DNA from: Bedellia somnulentella
Lineage: Eukaryota; Arthropoda; Insecta; Lepidoptera; Bedelliidae
Direction: 5' to 3'
DNA length: 64,000 bases
Assembly: GCA_963576735.1 (NCBI GenBank)
Contig: OY755174.1
Coordinates: forward strand, 10,788,001-10,852,000
Positions within the stretch are counted from its first letter, which is position 1, and each line of letters opens with the position of its first letter. The translations under genes were made by a program, and so were the position numbers. The notes under the pieces are model-generated. The model was not told the origin of the DNA. It saw only the letters and a list, made by a program, of their open reading frames with translations, and ran no database searches. Below, piece by piece: positions 1-9,987 of the stretch.

Positions 1-1020
1 AACCTTAAATAATTTACAAGGAGATGCCTCCACGTTAAAACTGCCAACCCAAATTATGCTCGACATTAATTGTTAATGTAATCGCGTGTAATACATGTGT
101 TTTAACGTTTTTTTATCTCGATGGGTTGCTGTGCGGTTGGAGGGACCTTGACAAATCAGTTCCGCTAATGTAATTAAATATGAAGACGCAGCAAACTTCT
201 TAAAAAAACGACATAAAAAACTATTTGAATTTTTGGCAATCACGCTATCTATAAGCTATACTTGTGTCTATAAAATTTGATGGAAATACTTAATTTCGCC
301 CATTTTTTGCTGAATAAAGAATATACAGAATTAAGCCTACATACAACTGTAGCTTTACGTCTTATCCATTAACAAAGGATGGTTTAGTGACCGAACATAA
401 TGTGACATGACATGATTTCACATGAAATTAAGAAATAATGCATAATAAAACTTTTATTAGAAAGAAAGAAGAAAAAAAAAAAAATTTTTATTTGGAACAA
501 ATTTTTTTACAACACACAATTTACAAATTAACAAGCGGAAAATAACAAGATTTGTTCCAAATAGGCTCCAACTCAGCATGTGTATGGAAGAAACAAGCAG
601 CCAGGCTGATGAATCTCCCATACGCTGGTTTTCAGTTGGCGCCCAGAATTTTATATTTATACTATAACCTAACTTAAGTAATACTAACTAACTAATTAAA
701 AAAGACTTAATCTAATATACAAACAATTGCTAAAACAGAAACTTAACAACAAAAGTAAAGAATTTAAAACAAAAGTAAGGAAAAAATAATGCAATTGGTA
801 ACCAATAATTTGTCAACAACCAACCAAGCACCAAATGTCACTTATTTCCCCAGAGTATACGTACGATACTAAAACATATAGACTTATAAATATATATAAT
901 CAAACATATACACATATTTGTACATAAACATGAATACAAATATTACATAAAAAATAAATGAAAAGATACGGAAAATGTAAATAGCTACATACATTACATA
1001 TATAAGATTGACATACAAAT
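1..1020. other. AT-rich stretch without recognisable genes
   Basis: No open frame or recognised domain of useful size. It holds an A-rich run near 470-485 and low-complexity AT sequence toward 1020. The segment 540-660 is less AT-rich but I cannot assign it; it may be untranslated sequence of a retroelement. Confidence 0.5.
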
Positions 1021-1024
1021 TATA

Positions 1025-1315
1025 AAATGAATGAATAAATAAATATATTGAAACAATTTGTTATGCATTAGGTAAGTTCCCCAGGAGTAAATTCAATTTA
1101 AGTTTAAACAAAGGTAAAGAGTTCAGAGTTTTTAAGGGTGGGGGCAAATCATTCCAGCACTTTGTGGCAGCAAAACGAAAACTGCCACGGAATGCTGTTG
1201 TGCGGTGAAGAGGTGTTATTAATAAAGTACTATTACCACGTGTAGTGTATGTGTTGACATTTTCTGACCAAGTTAGTTTTTCATATAAATAAAAAAATAT
1301 TAAGTTAGCTTGCAT
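1025..1315 (-). mobile_element. LINE 3'-end fragment (Jockey/CR1-like)
   Basis: The minus-strand frame 1315-1061 encodes a tail resembling the extreme C-terminus of Jockey/CR1-group LINE polyproteins, with the pattern P-x-HRTTAFRGSF followed by A-x-x-CWNDLPPPL. It ends in TAA and is followed by AT-rich sequence with AATA-type repeats near 1030-1045, as at LINE 3' ends. No reverse transcriptase core remains, so this is a 5'-truncated dead copy. Confidence 0.55.
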
Positions 1316-1548
1316 GTGGAGAAATAATAAAAAAAACTTTGTTAATCGAATTACAAGTCTATTTTATCATGTAATTCATATTTTAATAGAGCAATCTAAA
1401 TAAATAACTGGTCACATATTTTGTATTATAGTATATTGGTCGTCGATGTAGCCTTTGTAGCAGTGCTACAAAACTCGAAGATTGATTAAAATATGTGTTC
1501 CTTACCTCATTAAAGTAAAGTTCATCAAACATAACATCACATTATAAT

Positions 1549-1800
1549 ACATACATACATACATATACTCACGACTATAAATCCCTAGAAGGGGTAGCCA
1601 GAGCTAAGAAATTAGAAATTCCTCAGCCACTTTTAGAAGTTGCGTGGGGAAAATATGGTAAAATAAAGGTTGTTGGTGATGGGTCTCGACCCGCATCGCC
1701 CAAAAATCCCTTAAAAAGCCCCAAAACCGTTAGTCGCCTCTTACGTACATCCACCGGAAGAAATAGGGTAGTGCTATTCTAAGCCGGCACTACGCAGCAA
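1549..1800 (-). repeat. Family A short repeat (RTE-derived, about 250 bp)
   Basis: Near full-length copy of the commonest repeat here. Read on the minus strand, it starts with the GTAGTGTCGGCTTAGAATAG-type 5' end and finishes in a (TATG)n tail. The tail appears on the plus strand as tandem ACAT units at 1549-1565. It matches the copies at 8902, 18386, 27473 and 34000. Confidence 0.8.
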
Positions 1801-2749
1801 ATTATAATACTAGTAATATTTCCAAATTGGACCAGCATAATCTTTGCAATCAATCATCTCATCAGCCAATATCATTTTTCGAGTATGGAAATAATATAAT
1901 ATGAAAAAGATCTGCTAGCCTTAATACTTGCAAATACGAAAGGCAAGGAAGTAGCTATTCTAAGCCTTAGAAAAAACTATTTATGCAATTCACAGTTCCC
2001 ACGATCTCTAAAAGAAAATTGATGTTTAAAAGATAGACAGTGATAAGACGATAAGTTTTTGCAGACACTGACCACCGATATCCATTTACCACCAACAGCG
2101 ATCTGTTAAGTAATAAGTATTAAAAATTTTAATTATGTCAATCGCATGAAGAAAATTAAATGACAAGCTGCTAAAAATTGGAGAAGTGGTTTTGACTTAA
2201 ATAGGTGCTGACAAGACATCTTTAACCAAATAACGTGTACTGAGCACGCCTTATTTGAGGATCAAATTAATTCATGTTTTAAAATGTTCGCCACAGAATT
2301 TCTGCACGGCTGTACTCCCAAAAAGGGATGATGGGAAAATGTTTAGAGTAACTGGCATTTAAAAATTATTACGCCCCACCAATTTATACCAATAATATAC
2401 ATCAATATTTTTTGAAGTTGCATGTTTCTTGCTACTATATAAAACGTTTTGTATGTTTGTAATTTAATAAATCCATAATTTGAAACTTTTTTTAGAAAAA
2501 ATATAGTTTTACCACATGCGCTCTATTGATTTTTATTCACTTTACATACATCTAAGGCATAGACGCTATGAAGAGAGCCACGTTAGACGCTGAGGGTTGA
2601 GTGATGAGCCAATACAATATCCCCCTGTAAAATTGTTGTAATAGTTATAATAATTACTTAGGGACGGAAAATGAGTTTAAAACATTGAAAGAAGATTAAA
2701 AAGTGTAATACTGTGTATGTAGCAATAAATAGTGTATTGATTAGTTCTG
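1801..2749. other. Intergenic stretch, nothing assigned
   Basis: AT-rich sequence with no long open frame, no recognised repeat family and no splice-linked coding pattern that I could identify. Confidence 0.45.
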
Positions 2750-3275
2750 ATTGGCTGTGAATGATGCTGTTCTTGTTTCTACGCTTATGTTTGGCAGCAA
2801 ATGTTGGGTGTGGCAGGAAAAGCATGAGAGCAAGTGAATACAGTAGGGATGAGGTCCGTCAGTTTTTTTTTAATGTTAGATTATGTGATCGAGTGAGAAA
2901 TAATATGATTCGTGAAAAGTGTGGTGTGAAAGATGATAATGTAAGAAAGGTAGAAAAAGGAATGTTGAGACTTTTTGGGTACATAGAGAGGATGGATGAT
3001 AGGAAATTGTTAAAAGGGATCTATAAAGCTAATTTGGAAGGTAATGGTAATAGAAGACGACCACGAAGGACACAATTCGAACCAATTTGGATTGTGCTCA
3101 AAAAGGCAGGTGTCCAATGTATGAAGAATAATAAAAGAAAATGTTTTAAAAGATTGATGCGTGTAAACGAAGCTAGAGAGGTTTGCTATCATCGCATCGT
3201 ACGAAGTGGCGATCAAAAGTCTGGGCCTACCCCAATGGGAACTCGTGACGTGATTTTATGTACATATAATAAATA
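2750..3275 (+). mobile_element. Degenerate RTE LINE 3' fragment
   Basis: The frame 2761-3276 stays open but is a decayed copy of the C-terminus of the RTE polyprotein at 19829-22933. It shares the RLCDRVRN, IREKCGVKDD, GMLRLFGYIERMDD and RRPRRT blocks and the final P-x-PMGT, with several substitutions and an inserted stretch near 2840-2870. The copy is truncated on its 5' side. It should not be annotated as a host gene. Confidence 0.8.
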
Positions 3276-4320
3276 AGATGGTACCAGCTACAAAATATCT
3301 AAAACAGTTTAGCCATGGCAAACCTATTTATTAAAAAATCTCAAATACATAGTACGCAGCCTTTTGTAAAAACCACTTAAAAATGAATAAAGCATGTAAT
3401 TAATATGAACATCTCGTTAAAACTACTGATTGATATTCCTTACATATGTAATCGTTAATTTAATAAACAAACCAATAAAGCCCAAGGTGCAAATAGCAAT
3501 ACAATAAGGCAGTGCAGTAGAGCTGCGGGAGTCCATATGTTCACAGCGGGTGGGGCCATTATCTTTACACAATCGACAGTTTTCCAAATAGATAATGTTT
3601 GAGGTGCAACGAATGAATAATACCCGACGTTATCTTGTAGGTAAAAATGATAATTTTAATAAATATTACACATTGATGTTATAAAGTTAGTAAGACATAT
3701 TTATTTGATATGGAGACAGCATTGTCAATCACTTATTTTACTAGCCTGGAGTTACCTCGTAAGGTCGCTAACTCAATTGAGATTGATAGTCGACCATGGT
3801 TATTGATTGGTGTTTCCATCATTCTATATTTCCAACATTTATCTTTACATAATATTTATACAACTCATAATAATCCATAGTTTTTAAAGTCTTTCTAAAG
3901 ATTTGTTATGTATGACTGTGTTGCTCGAATAGCAGAAGCATTGGGCACCGAATTGGCACCGGGCAAAACACTTGATTTACAAAGTTAGTACGGGAAAAGT
4001 ATCTATGTATCTATCTATATGTATGTATCTAGTCGAAGAAAAATGGAGTAACGGTCGAGTTTTTTTATATGTACTTAACAAATATTAATATTTGTAATAA
4101 ATACAAGAATGTACTTTGCGAAGGGTTCTCTTGTTTATAGTCCTAAAACTTTATTTTTGGAAGCAAAATAAAGTTTTAGTCAAGATTTTTTTTTTAAAAA
4201 GGTCTTCAGCTTTTTAAGCACATCATTGTAAAATAAAAATGAAAACTATCCAATAGAAACAGTAGGCGCATTTCAATTTATGTACAATGCAATAAAATTA
4301 CTTTTACATTACTCAACTAA
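3276..4320. other. Intergenic stretch, nothing assigned
   Basis: No coding pattern recognised. Contains short simple repeats of the TATG/TATC type near 4000-4030 and T-rich runs near 4185. Confidence 0.45.
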
Positions 4321-4322
4321 AA

Positions 4323-4475
4323 CGTTCACGTCGAATATCCCCGAAGGGGTTGGCAGATGTACTGATACTTCTGAACATCACATGACATTTTCAGCTGGTG
4401 TTCAGAGTACACGTTTTGCCTGGACATTGTACACACGTGAGAGGGGGCAGGCCTATCACCGCTCTGGCACTTGAC
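4323..4475 (+). repeat. Family D short repeat
   Basis: Starts CGTTCACGTCGAATATCCCC and ends near GGGGGCAGGCCTATC. Related copies lie at 5990-6140 (plus) and 11061-11212 (minus), and a small remnant around 10745-10785. They share the GGGGTTGGCAGATGTACTGA and CTTCTGAACATCAC blocks. No coding capacity; class of element unknown. Confidence 0.65.
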
Positions 4476-4481
4476 TAAGTA

Positions 4482-4720
4482 CAACTCATTAATAAAGAAT
4501 AAAAAAAGGAAAGAAAAATTTCGACACAGGCGGGAATCGAACCCGCGACCTCGGGTATACGCCCCCGTCGCTCTGCCAATTGAGCTACCATGTCAATTCC
4601 TGCCAGCGCGAAATTCATGGTAGCTCAATTGGCAGAGCGACGGGGGCGTATACCCGAGGTCGCGGGTTCAATTCCCGCCTGTGTCGAAATATTTATTTCC
4701 TTTATTTATTAGTAATAATT
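4482..4720. repeat. Inverted pair of tRNA-like sequences (foldback)
   Basis: Two nearly identical tRNA-like units face each other, at about 4522-4592 (minus) and 4617-4688 (plus), separated by about 25 bp. Each keeps a D-arm/A-box region (TAGCTCAATTGGCAGAGC), a T-arm/B-box (GGGTTCGATTCCC, or GGGTTCAATTCCC in the plus unit) and a 7-bp acceptor stem. The anticodon arm does not fold into a standard 5-bp stem with a seven-base loop and T33, so I do not call them functional tRNAs. The AT-rich flanks (TTTCCTTTATTTATT) are inverted as well, giving arms of roughly 100 bp. Single-armed relatives occur at 23214-23345 and 30255-30345. Confidence 0.7.
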
Positions 4721-4877
4721 AGTAATCCCCACATGAGGTTTTCATGAACAAAACATTCAAATTAAGTACAACTCAGTCATGTGGGTTTTCTCACGATGTT
4801 ATCCCTCACCGTTTACATTACAACCATGATATATTAACCATTCATATGATATTAGAAAAGATACATTAATGTAGGCC

Positions 4878-4955
4878 AAACTTGGGGTTCGAATTGACGC
4901 CTGTCTGCATGACTGACGGGAGGGAGTCTTTATCCATTGAGCTATCACGGTTGTT
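4878..4955 (-). repeat. tRNA-like SINE remnant
   Basis: On the minus strand this keeps a D-arm-like GATAGCTCAATGGATAAAG and a B-box-like TTCGAACCCC separated by about 40 bp, followed by no cloverleaf that I can close. Probably the promoter end of a decayed tRNA-derived SINE. The rest of 4721-5330 shows nothing else. Confidence 0.4.
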
Positions 4956-5334
4956 TTCATTTACATTACTTTATATGTATTCAATATATCCGACTTAAGA
5001 TTGCAGCTACAAAACCCACACTAAGCGAGATAACCCGCGTTTGACCACTTTTTGATGGGAAATTATAAATCATCTGACCCTCTATTGCAACAGAGAAAAA
5101 CGCAGTTATTAAGAATGTAATTTGATAAGTTGTCGTTGAAAACACATCATCAACTATCTTGTCTGGTATATTTTGTTTTTTAAAGATCTGGCTATTCCTT
5201 TTTGGAACTTAGTGTAGTTGAGTATTAAATTTATATTTAACTTGAAATGTTCCCCAATCGGTTGGCTTGTCTTCCTTCGCCTGATTTCTTAAAAGAAAAA
5301 AAAACTTAATCTAAAAACCTAGGTATGTAATCTT

Positions 5335-5545
5335 ACCTGCTCTCGGATATAACAACTATAAACGGTGTAGCCGGAGCTTTAGTAGAAATCGAAATGGAAT
5401 CACCTCATTTTAAAAGTAGAGCAGTAAAAATATTGTAAAATAAAGCATGGTTAGTGATGTGACGAGTCTCCGCCACACCGTCCAAATATCACTAAAATAA
5501 CCCTAAAACTTACTTAACTCGCACGACCCACTAAAGATTTCTATC
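5335..5545 (-). repeat. Family A repeat, degenerate
   Basis: Decayed minus-strand copy. The blocks ACTATAAA...GGTGTAGCC, GAATCACCTCA, GATG...GTCTCC and CCGTCCAAATATC can be aligned with intact copies, but with many substitutions. Sequence 5546-5985 holds nothing recognised. Confidence 0.45.
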
Positions 5546-5989
5546 ATTTATATCACTGTTTTAAAGGGTTTCTTAAATCAATAAATAAATTTTATTAAGC
5601 ATAAAGTTAACAATGGTAATCGAACTCCCCTTTTAACTTATAAAACCTGTGTTAGGGGAGACCACTCTTTCGGAGACAATACAAATTTGTGCTTAATACA
5701 ATAAAACTAATACAATGGAACTAAAACTAAAGTGTCTTATAAATAAGTAACTGTTGACAACATTTTTTGTGTGACGGTAGATTGAAAACCGAAAACAAAA
5801 AAGGGTGACTTTGTTCTAGTCCACTGAGAAGGTAATTGGGGAATGCTACTACTTGTACTACTGCCAATACGTAAACAGTTACTTTTTTAACATATCATCA
5901 TAGATGTGTGACATATTGTTTCTAGGACATAATATATGGTCATTTACGAATAAAATCCCCAGTAGGTTAAAATATACTATTAGTCTCAA

Positions 5990-6140
5990 TGTTCACGCCG
6001 TATATCACCGAAAGGGTGGCAGAGGTACTAAAACTTCTGAACAGCTCATGACATTTTGGTCACTTGGTGATCAGATTACTTACGTTTTACTTGGACAAGG
6101 AATACACGGGATAGGGGGCAGGCCTTTTGCCGTTTTGTAT
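5990..6140 (+). repeat. Family D short repeat
   Basis: Diverged copy of the repeat at 4323-4475, sharing GTTCACGCCGTATATC, GGTGGCAGAGGTACTA, CTTCTGAACA and the terminal GGGGGCAGGCC. The overlapping 103-codon open frame is a chance frame. No assignment for 6141-6680. Confidence 0.6.
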
Positions 6141-6683
6141 GAATACACAACACAGTCACATGATGGAATAAAGCTCAGTCTTCTAGATTTTTTCAAGAGG
6201 ATTTCCCACTTCTAATATTAAGGTTGGCTCTGTTAATAATGTTTAATATAGTTTTGTTTTTAGTTTTACCATATCCTGTGTGGGTTGCGAGTTTCATAAT
6301 GAACAAATGTCAGATAAAGAATTTGTCCTAAATTTGCCAATAGAAACTTTCAACTAAAAAAACTCTCTCCAAAGACGGTCAAAAGTTAAGGACATATTGA
6401 CGGTTTTCTTTAACTATCCCAATATTGTGATCTTGCCGGAAGGACAAAGAGCATATAAATAATTTTAATTTGCAGTTTGAGGGCGGCGGCGTTTAGAGAA
6501 CAAATTGAAGGGAAAAGGCAAGTTATGTAGGAAGAAAATAGAAGAAAATTTTTAAAGTAAAAATTGAAATATAACAATTATGTAATAAATTCAAAATTGA
6601 TTTGCAGCTTAATTCTAAAGACTTTTTCATTCTAACTTTTTAGATGATAAAAACTCAAATAAAGTTATTGTTAGTTGTTTTCT

Positions 6684-6860
6684 TACATACATACATATAC
6701 TCACGGCTAAAAATCCCTATAAAAAGGGGCTTCAGAATTTAAAAAAACTTTTTTATCATTAAATGCCACTTTGTATGATCCTGGCAATCCTCATGGCATA
6801 CACTCGAATCCTCATAGAGTCACATCAATGCACATATAAGTTGATGCCCCTATATGTAAA
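6684..6860 (-). repeat. Composite of family A tip and RTE pieces
   Basis: Begins (plus strand) with the ACAT-repeat tail and ACTCACGGCTA of a family A or RTE 3' end. It then jumps to CACTTTGTATGATCCTGGCA (RTE 3' coding end) and to GAATCCTCATAGAGT...GTGCACATATAAG (an internal RTE segment). These blocks are not contiguous in the full LINE, so this is a rearranged, internally deleted fragment. Confidence 0.5.
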
Positions 6861-6931
6861 TATAGCATACTAAATCTATGGATGCCTCAAACTGAATTTA
6901 GACAGTACAAAATGACAAATTCGTTTAATCA

Positions 6932-7362
6932 TCATCATCATCAGCCTATAGATCTCCACTGCTGGGCATAGGCCTCCCCCAATGATCGCCACAACGACCG
7001 GTCCTGTGCTGCCCTAATCCATCCGCTTGCCGCGATATTGACCAAGTCGTCGGTCCACCTTCCGGCCGAGGCCTACCCGCGCTGCGTCATCCGGTACGTG
7101 GCCGCCACTACAGAACCTTCGAGACCCAACGGCCGTCGGTTCTGCGTGCAATGTGCCCTGCCCATTGCCACTTCAGTTTTGCAATTCTTCGGGCTATGTC
7201 AGTGATCCCGGTTCTTCTACGGATCTCCTCGTTGCGGATTCGATCGCGTAGTGAAACTCCTAACATAGCCCTCTCCATTGCCCCTTTGGGTGACTTGGAT
7301 CCTTCTTATGAGACCCATTGTAAGAGGCCACGTCTCTGTGCCGTAGGTCATGACTACGTTTA
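6932..7362 (-). mobile_element. LINE 3' fragment, second RTE-like family
   Basis: Read on the minus strand this encodes a stretch like the end of RTE-type polyproteins (R-D-R-I-R-N-E-E-I-R-R, then ...A-I-A..., then W-A-G-H), interrupted by stops, followed by a GC-rich tail ending in CCCAGCAGTGGAGATCTATA and a (GAT)n run at its 3' tip. A more decayed copy lies at 26560-26840. Distinct from the abundant RTE at 19547. Confidence 0.6.
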
Positions 7363-7501
7363 ATCATTATTTGTGAAATATTTTATACGTATGGTGACAC
7401 CTATCGGCAACACTCATAACTAATGTAAATAATATATAGTAACTATGAATGACGGGTGCTCATTTAAACCCAGGCGAACATATTTTATTAAAATATTATC
7501 T

Positions 7502-7525
7502 AATAGAATAGAATAGAATAGAATA
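7502..7525. repeat. (AATAG)n microsatellite
   Basis: Five or so tandem AATAG units. Possibly the tail of an unrecognised minus-strand retroelement. The surrounding 7363-8330 contains no coding pattern I recognise. Confidence 0.7.
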
Positions 7526-8335
7526 ACTATTGCACATCAAACACAAATTTACAAAAGAAATTATCATACAGTTTACAGTAGTAGGGGAGGCGAAGCGGGG
7601 ATCAGATTATTATGTAGGGAGAATCCTTGTACCCTTTGATGTACATCTATCGAGTATGAACCCTTCGTATAGCGGGGTATGCTGAGGGGAATCCGTCAGA
7701 TTAGTAAAAAAAGTCAATCCTCCAAAAAACTCGAGCGCTTCAGACTAAGTAAAGGTAGGTTAATTACATTTAGAAGAGTGTATATCTGGATAACGATTTG
7801 GGCGTGACGTTAAGAAATAAGATGGTCAAGAATCTTCAAGCGCGTGATGCGGGTGACGGCAATGTTCCCGCGATGATGTTTTGGTGTAATATTTGTGCAG
7901 GCGTTAAGACTGAACATGGTTGTTAAATTTCCTTTAAAATGGCCAGAATAACGACATCCCTTACATTAATCATCAGATTAATATATAATGGTTATCAGAA
8001 TTATAAATCGCATTCATACTGTTAATGGCTGACGCGCCCAATACTTGTACAATAGCTATACTACTGTTTTTTTTACATTTTTATAAATGTTTACACGCTC
8101 TCTCCCCCACTAAAAAATATAAACTTGTAATATACTTCTTTTAATTTTGGAACATAAACTATCAAATCCAATAGGTTTCTACGATGCTCGAGCAACTGCA
8201 AATTTAGCATCCAGGCCTCCCCTACTACAGTGAGGTACAACTGGCGGTCTTATCGCTAAAAGCGATCTCTTCCAGACAACCTTTGGAAGGTGAGATCGGT
8301 AAATTAACTAATCCCTCACATCAAATCACACACAG

Positions 8336-8662
8336 CCCATATGTGTCCCAACCAAAGAGCGCGAGCCTATTCTACATAGGGTGATTTGACCTTAGTCGAC
8401 CACGCTTGGCCAAGTGAGGGTTAGCAGTCTAACGACTTGTACCATGATAGTAGCAGGGACCGGCAGCTTATCGTGCCCTTCAAATCACGGAATCACCTTA
8501 ACTTTCGGAAAATCTGGTGTTTCGGGACGTTCAACATCCAAGCCTAAAAATTGAATTTAATCTTTCAACTATTTAAATTTGTGAAAATACCCCCTTGTGA
8601 TCGAACCTGAGACCTCCAGATTTTAAACAAAGCGTTTAACCGTGAAACCACGAAGGCAGACT
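8336..8662 (-). repeat. Family B tRNA-derived SINE
   Basis: On the minus strand the 5' part (about 8655-8590) is tRNA-like: TGGTTTCACGGTTAAACGC, then CTGGAGGTCTCAGGTTCGAT as B box. The body contains a CACCAGATTTTCCGAAAGTT block, CGTGATTTGAAGGGCACGAT, and a tail ending near the CTATGTAGAATAGGCTCGCG block. The same architecture recurs at 25829-26090 on the plus strand. Confidence 0.7.
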
Positions 8663-8901
8663 TATCTTAATAACTGGTATTAATATAAATAAAATCCATA
8701 GATATATTTTGATAAATGCGGACATAGTACATAAATTAAGATGAAGCTCTTAGAAATTTAAAAGATGACTGTATTTTGTACCTTAACTCTTCGTATTATT
8801 TATGGTATTCTTTCTCTGATGTGCCATAAACATTCATTCCATCATCACCTTTATTCATCATGTAAATTATTTATTAATAATAATAATTAATATAAATTAT
8901 T

Positions 8902-9155
8902 TAGCTGTGTAGTGTCGGCTTAGAATAGCACTACCCCATTTCTTCCGGTGGGTGTACGTAAGAGGCGACTAACGGACTTGGGGCTTTTTAAGGGATTTTT
9001 GGACGATGCGGTTGGAGACCCATCACCAACAACCTTTATTCTACCATCTTTTCCCCACCACTCAACTTCCAAAAGTGGCTGTGGAATTTCTAATTTCTCA
9101 GCTCTGGCTACCCCTTTTAGGGATTTATAGCCGTGAGTATATGTATGTATGTAAA
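8902..9155 (+). repeat. Family A short repeat, near full length
   Basis: Good reference copy. It begins GCTGTGTAGTGTCGGCTTAG, passes through CGGTGGGTGTACGTAAGAGG and GATGCGGTTGGAGACCCATC, and ends AGCCGTGAGTATATGTATG. The 60-100-codon open frames on both strands are chance frames within the repeat. Confidence 0.85.
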
Positions 9156-9354
9156 TTATTTTCCTCAGCAGGGATTGAACCCGTGACAGCAAACCTAGAA
9201 GCAAGTCCACAAACGTCATCATTGAACTTTATCCGGTTAACAATATCTGAAGTACATACTTCAACGTAAAAAATAGTCTTCCCTTGCTATTTTCATAAAG
9301 TCTGTGTGGCTATCGTGACCACTTGCACTATCAAAAAGTCTACAGATTTCGATT

Positions 9355-9640
9355 ATAGCCAAGCATCCAACTGTACACGTTCTAAATTCATAAATACTCC
9401 ATAGCCAAGTTTATAAGCATAGCCGTTGCACATGCAAATGGTGGACACATTTGATTGCAGAGCATGTTTACATGGTTTTCCTTTAGAAGAATTGTGAGAT
9501 GGTCTGCATAGCCTACTGTAAGGTAGCCTAGGGCATTGAGTCTCTTGACTCTTGAGTAATAATTGACAACCATGTTCAAGAGGAGTGAAGAGAGGACCCC
9601 TCCTTGAGGACATCTTGTCTACTCACAATAGTACTGATGG
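9355..9640 (-). mobile_element. Reverse transcriptase fragment (R1-like LINE), inactivated
   Basis: The minus frame encodes CPQGGVLSSLLLNM, then LGYLTVGYADH and LTILLKE. These match the PQG...L block and the catalytic YADD box of LINE reverse transcriptases, in the style of the R1/Jockey group. The second catalytic Asp of YADD is His here, and only about 85 codons survive, so the copy is dead. 9156-9354 has nothing else assigned. Confidence 0.65.
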
Positions 9641-9951
9641 TGTGTAGCTAGATACCTATAGTACAAACACTATCACATGACTTAAAAATAATATAAGATT
9701 TTAAACAATAACCTTAAAATTATACCCATGACAGAAATCTTAAATATGAATTTAATGGTAATTAGTAAACACACAATTCTTTTGTCAGACTAAATAAATA
9801 ATATTCTTATTATAAGTGGAAACTGTTAGCTGCACTTGTTAAGAACTGTGTATCCATTCAAGATTAATCCCTCTGAAATGAAATATTAAATAGAAACACT
9901 TAAATGAAAGAGTTAAGCAATAAAATGAAAACTACGTGAATTTTCAGATGT

Positions 9952-9957
9952 TTTATT
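9952..9957 (-). terminator. Polyadenylation signal of the secreted-protein gene
   Basis: Minus-strand AATAAA, about 30 bases beyond the proposed TAA at 9990-9988. Its spacing supports the fourth exon as the true last exon of the gene that starts at 17979. Confidence 0.5.
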
Positions 9958-9987
9958 AGTAAAAAATTACAATAAATTAATGTATAA

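Noticed and set aside
2761..3276. 171-codon frame as a host gene
   Set aside because: It is a decayed RTE C-terminus, matched block by block to the copy at 19829-22933.
4522..4688. Two functional tRNA genes
   Set aside because: The D, T and acceptor arms fold, but the anticodon arm has no 5-bp stem or U33. The pair is part of an inverted repeat family, so they are called tRNA-like.
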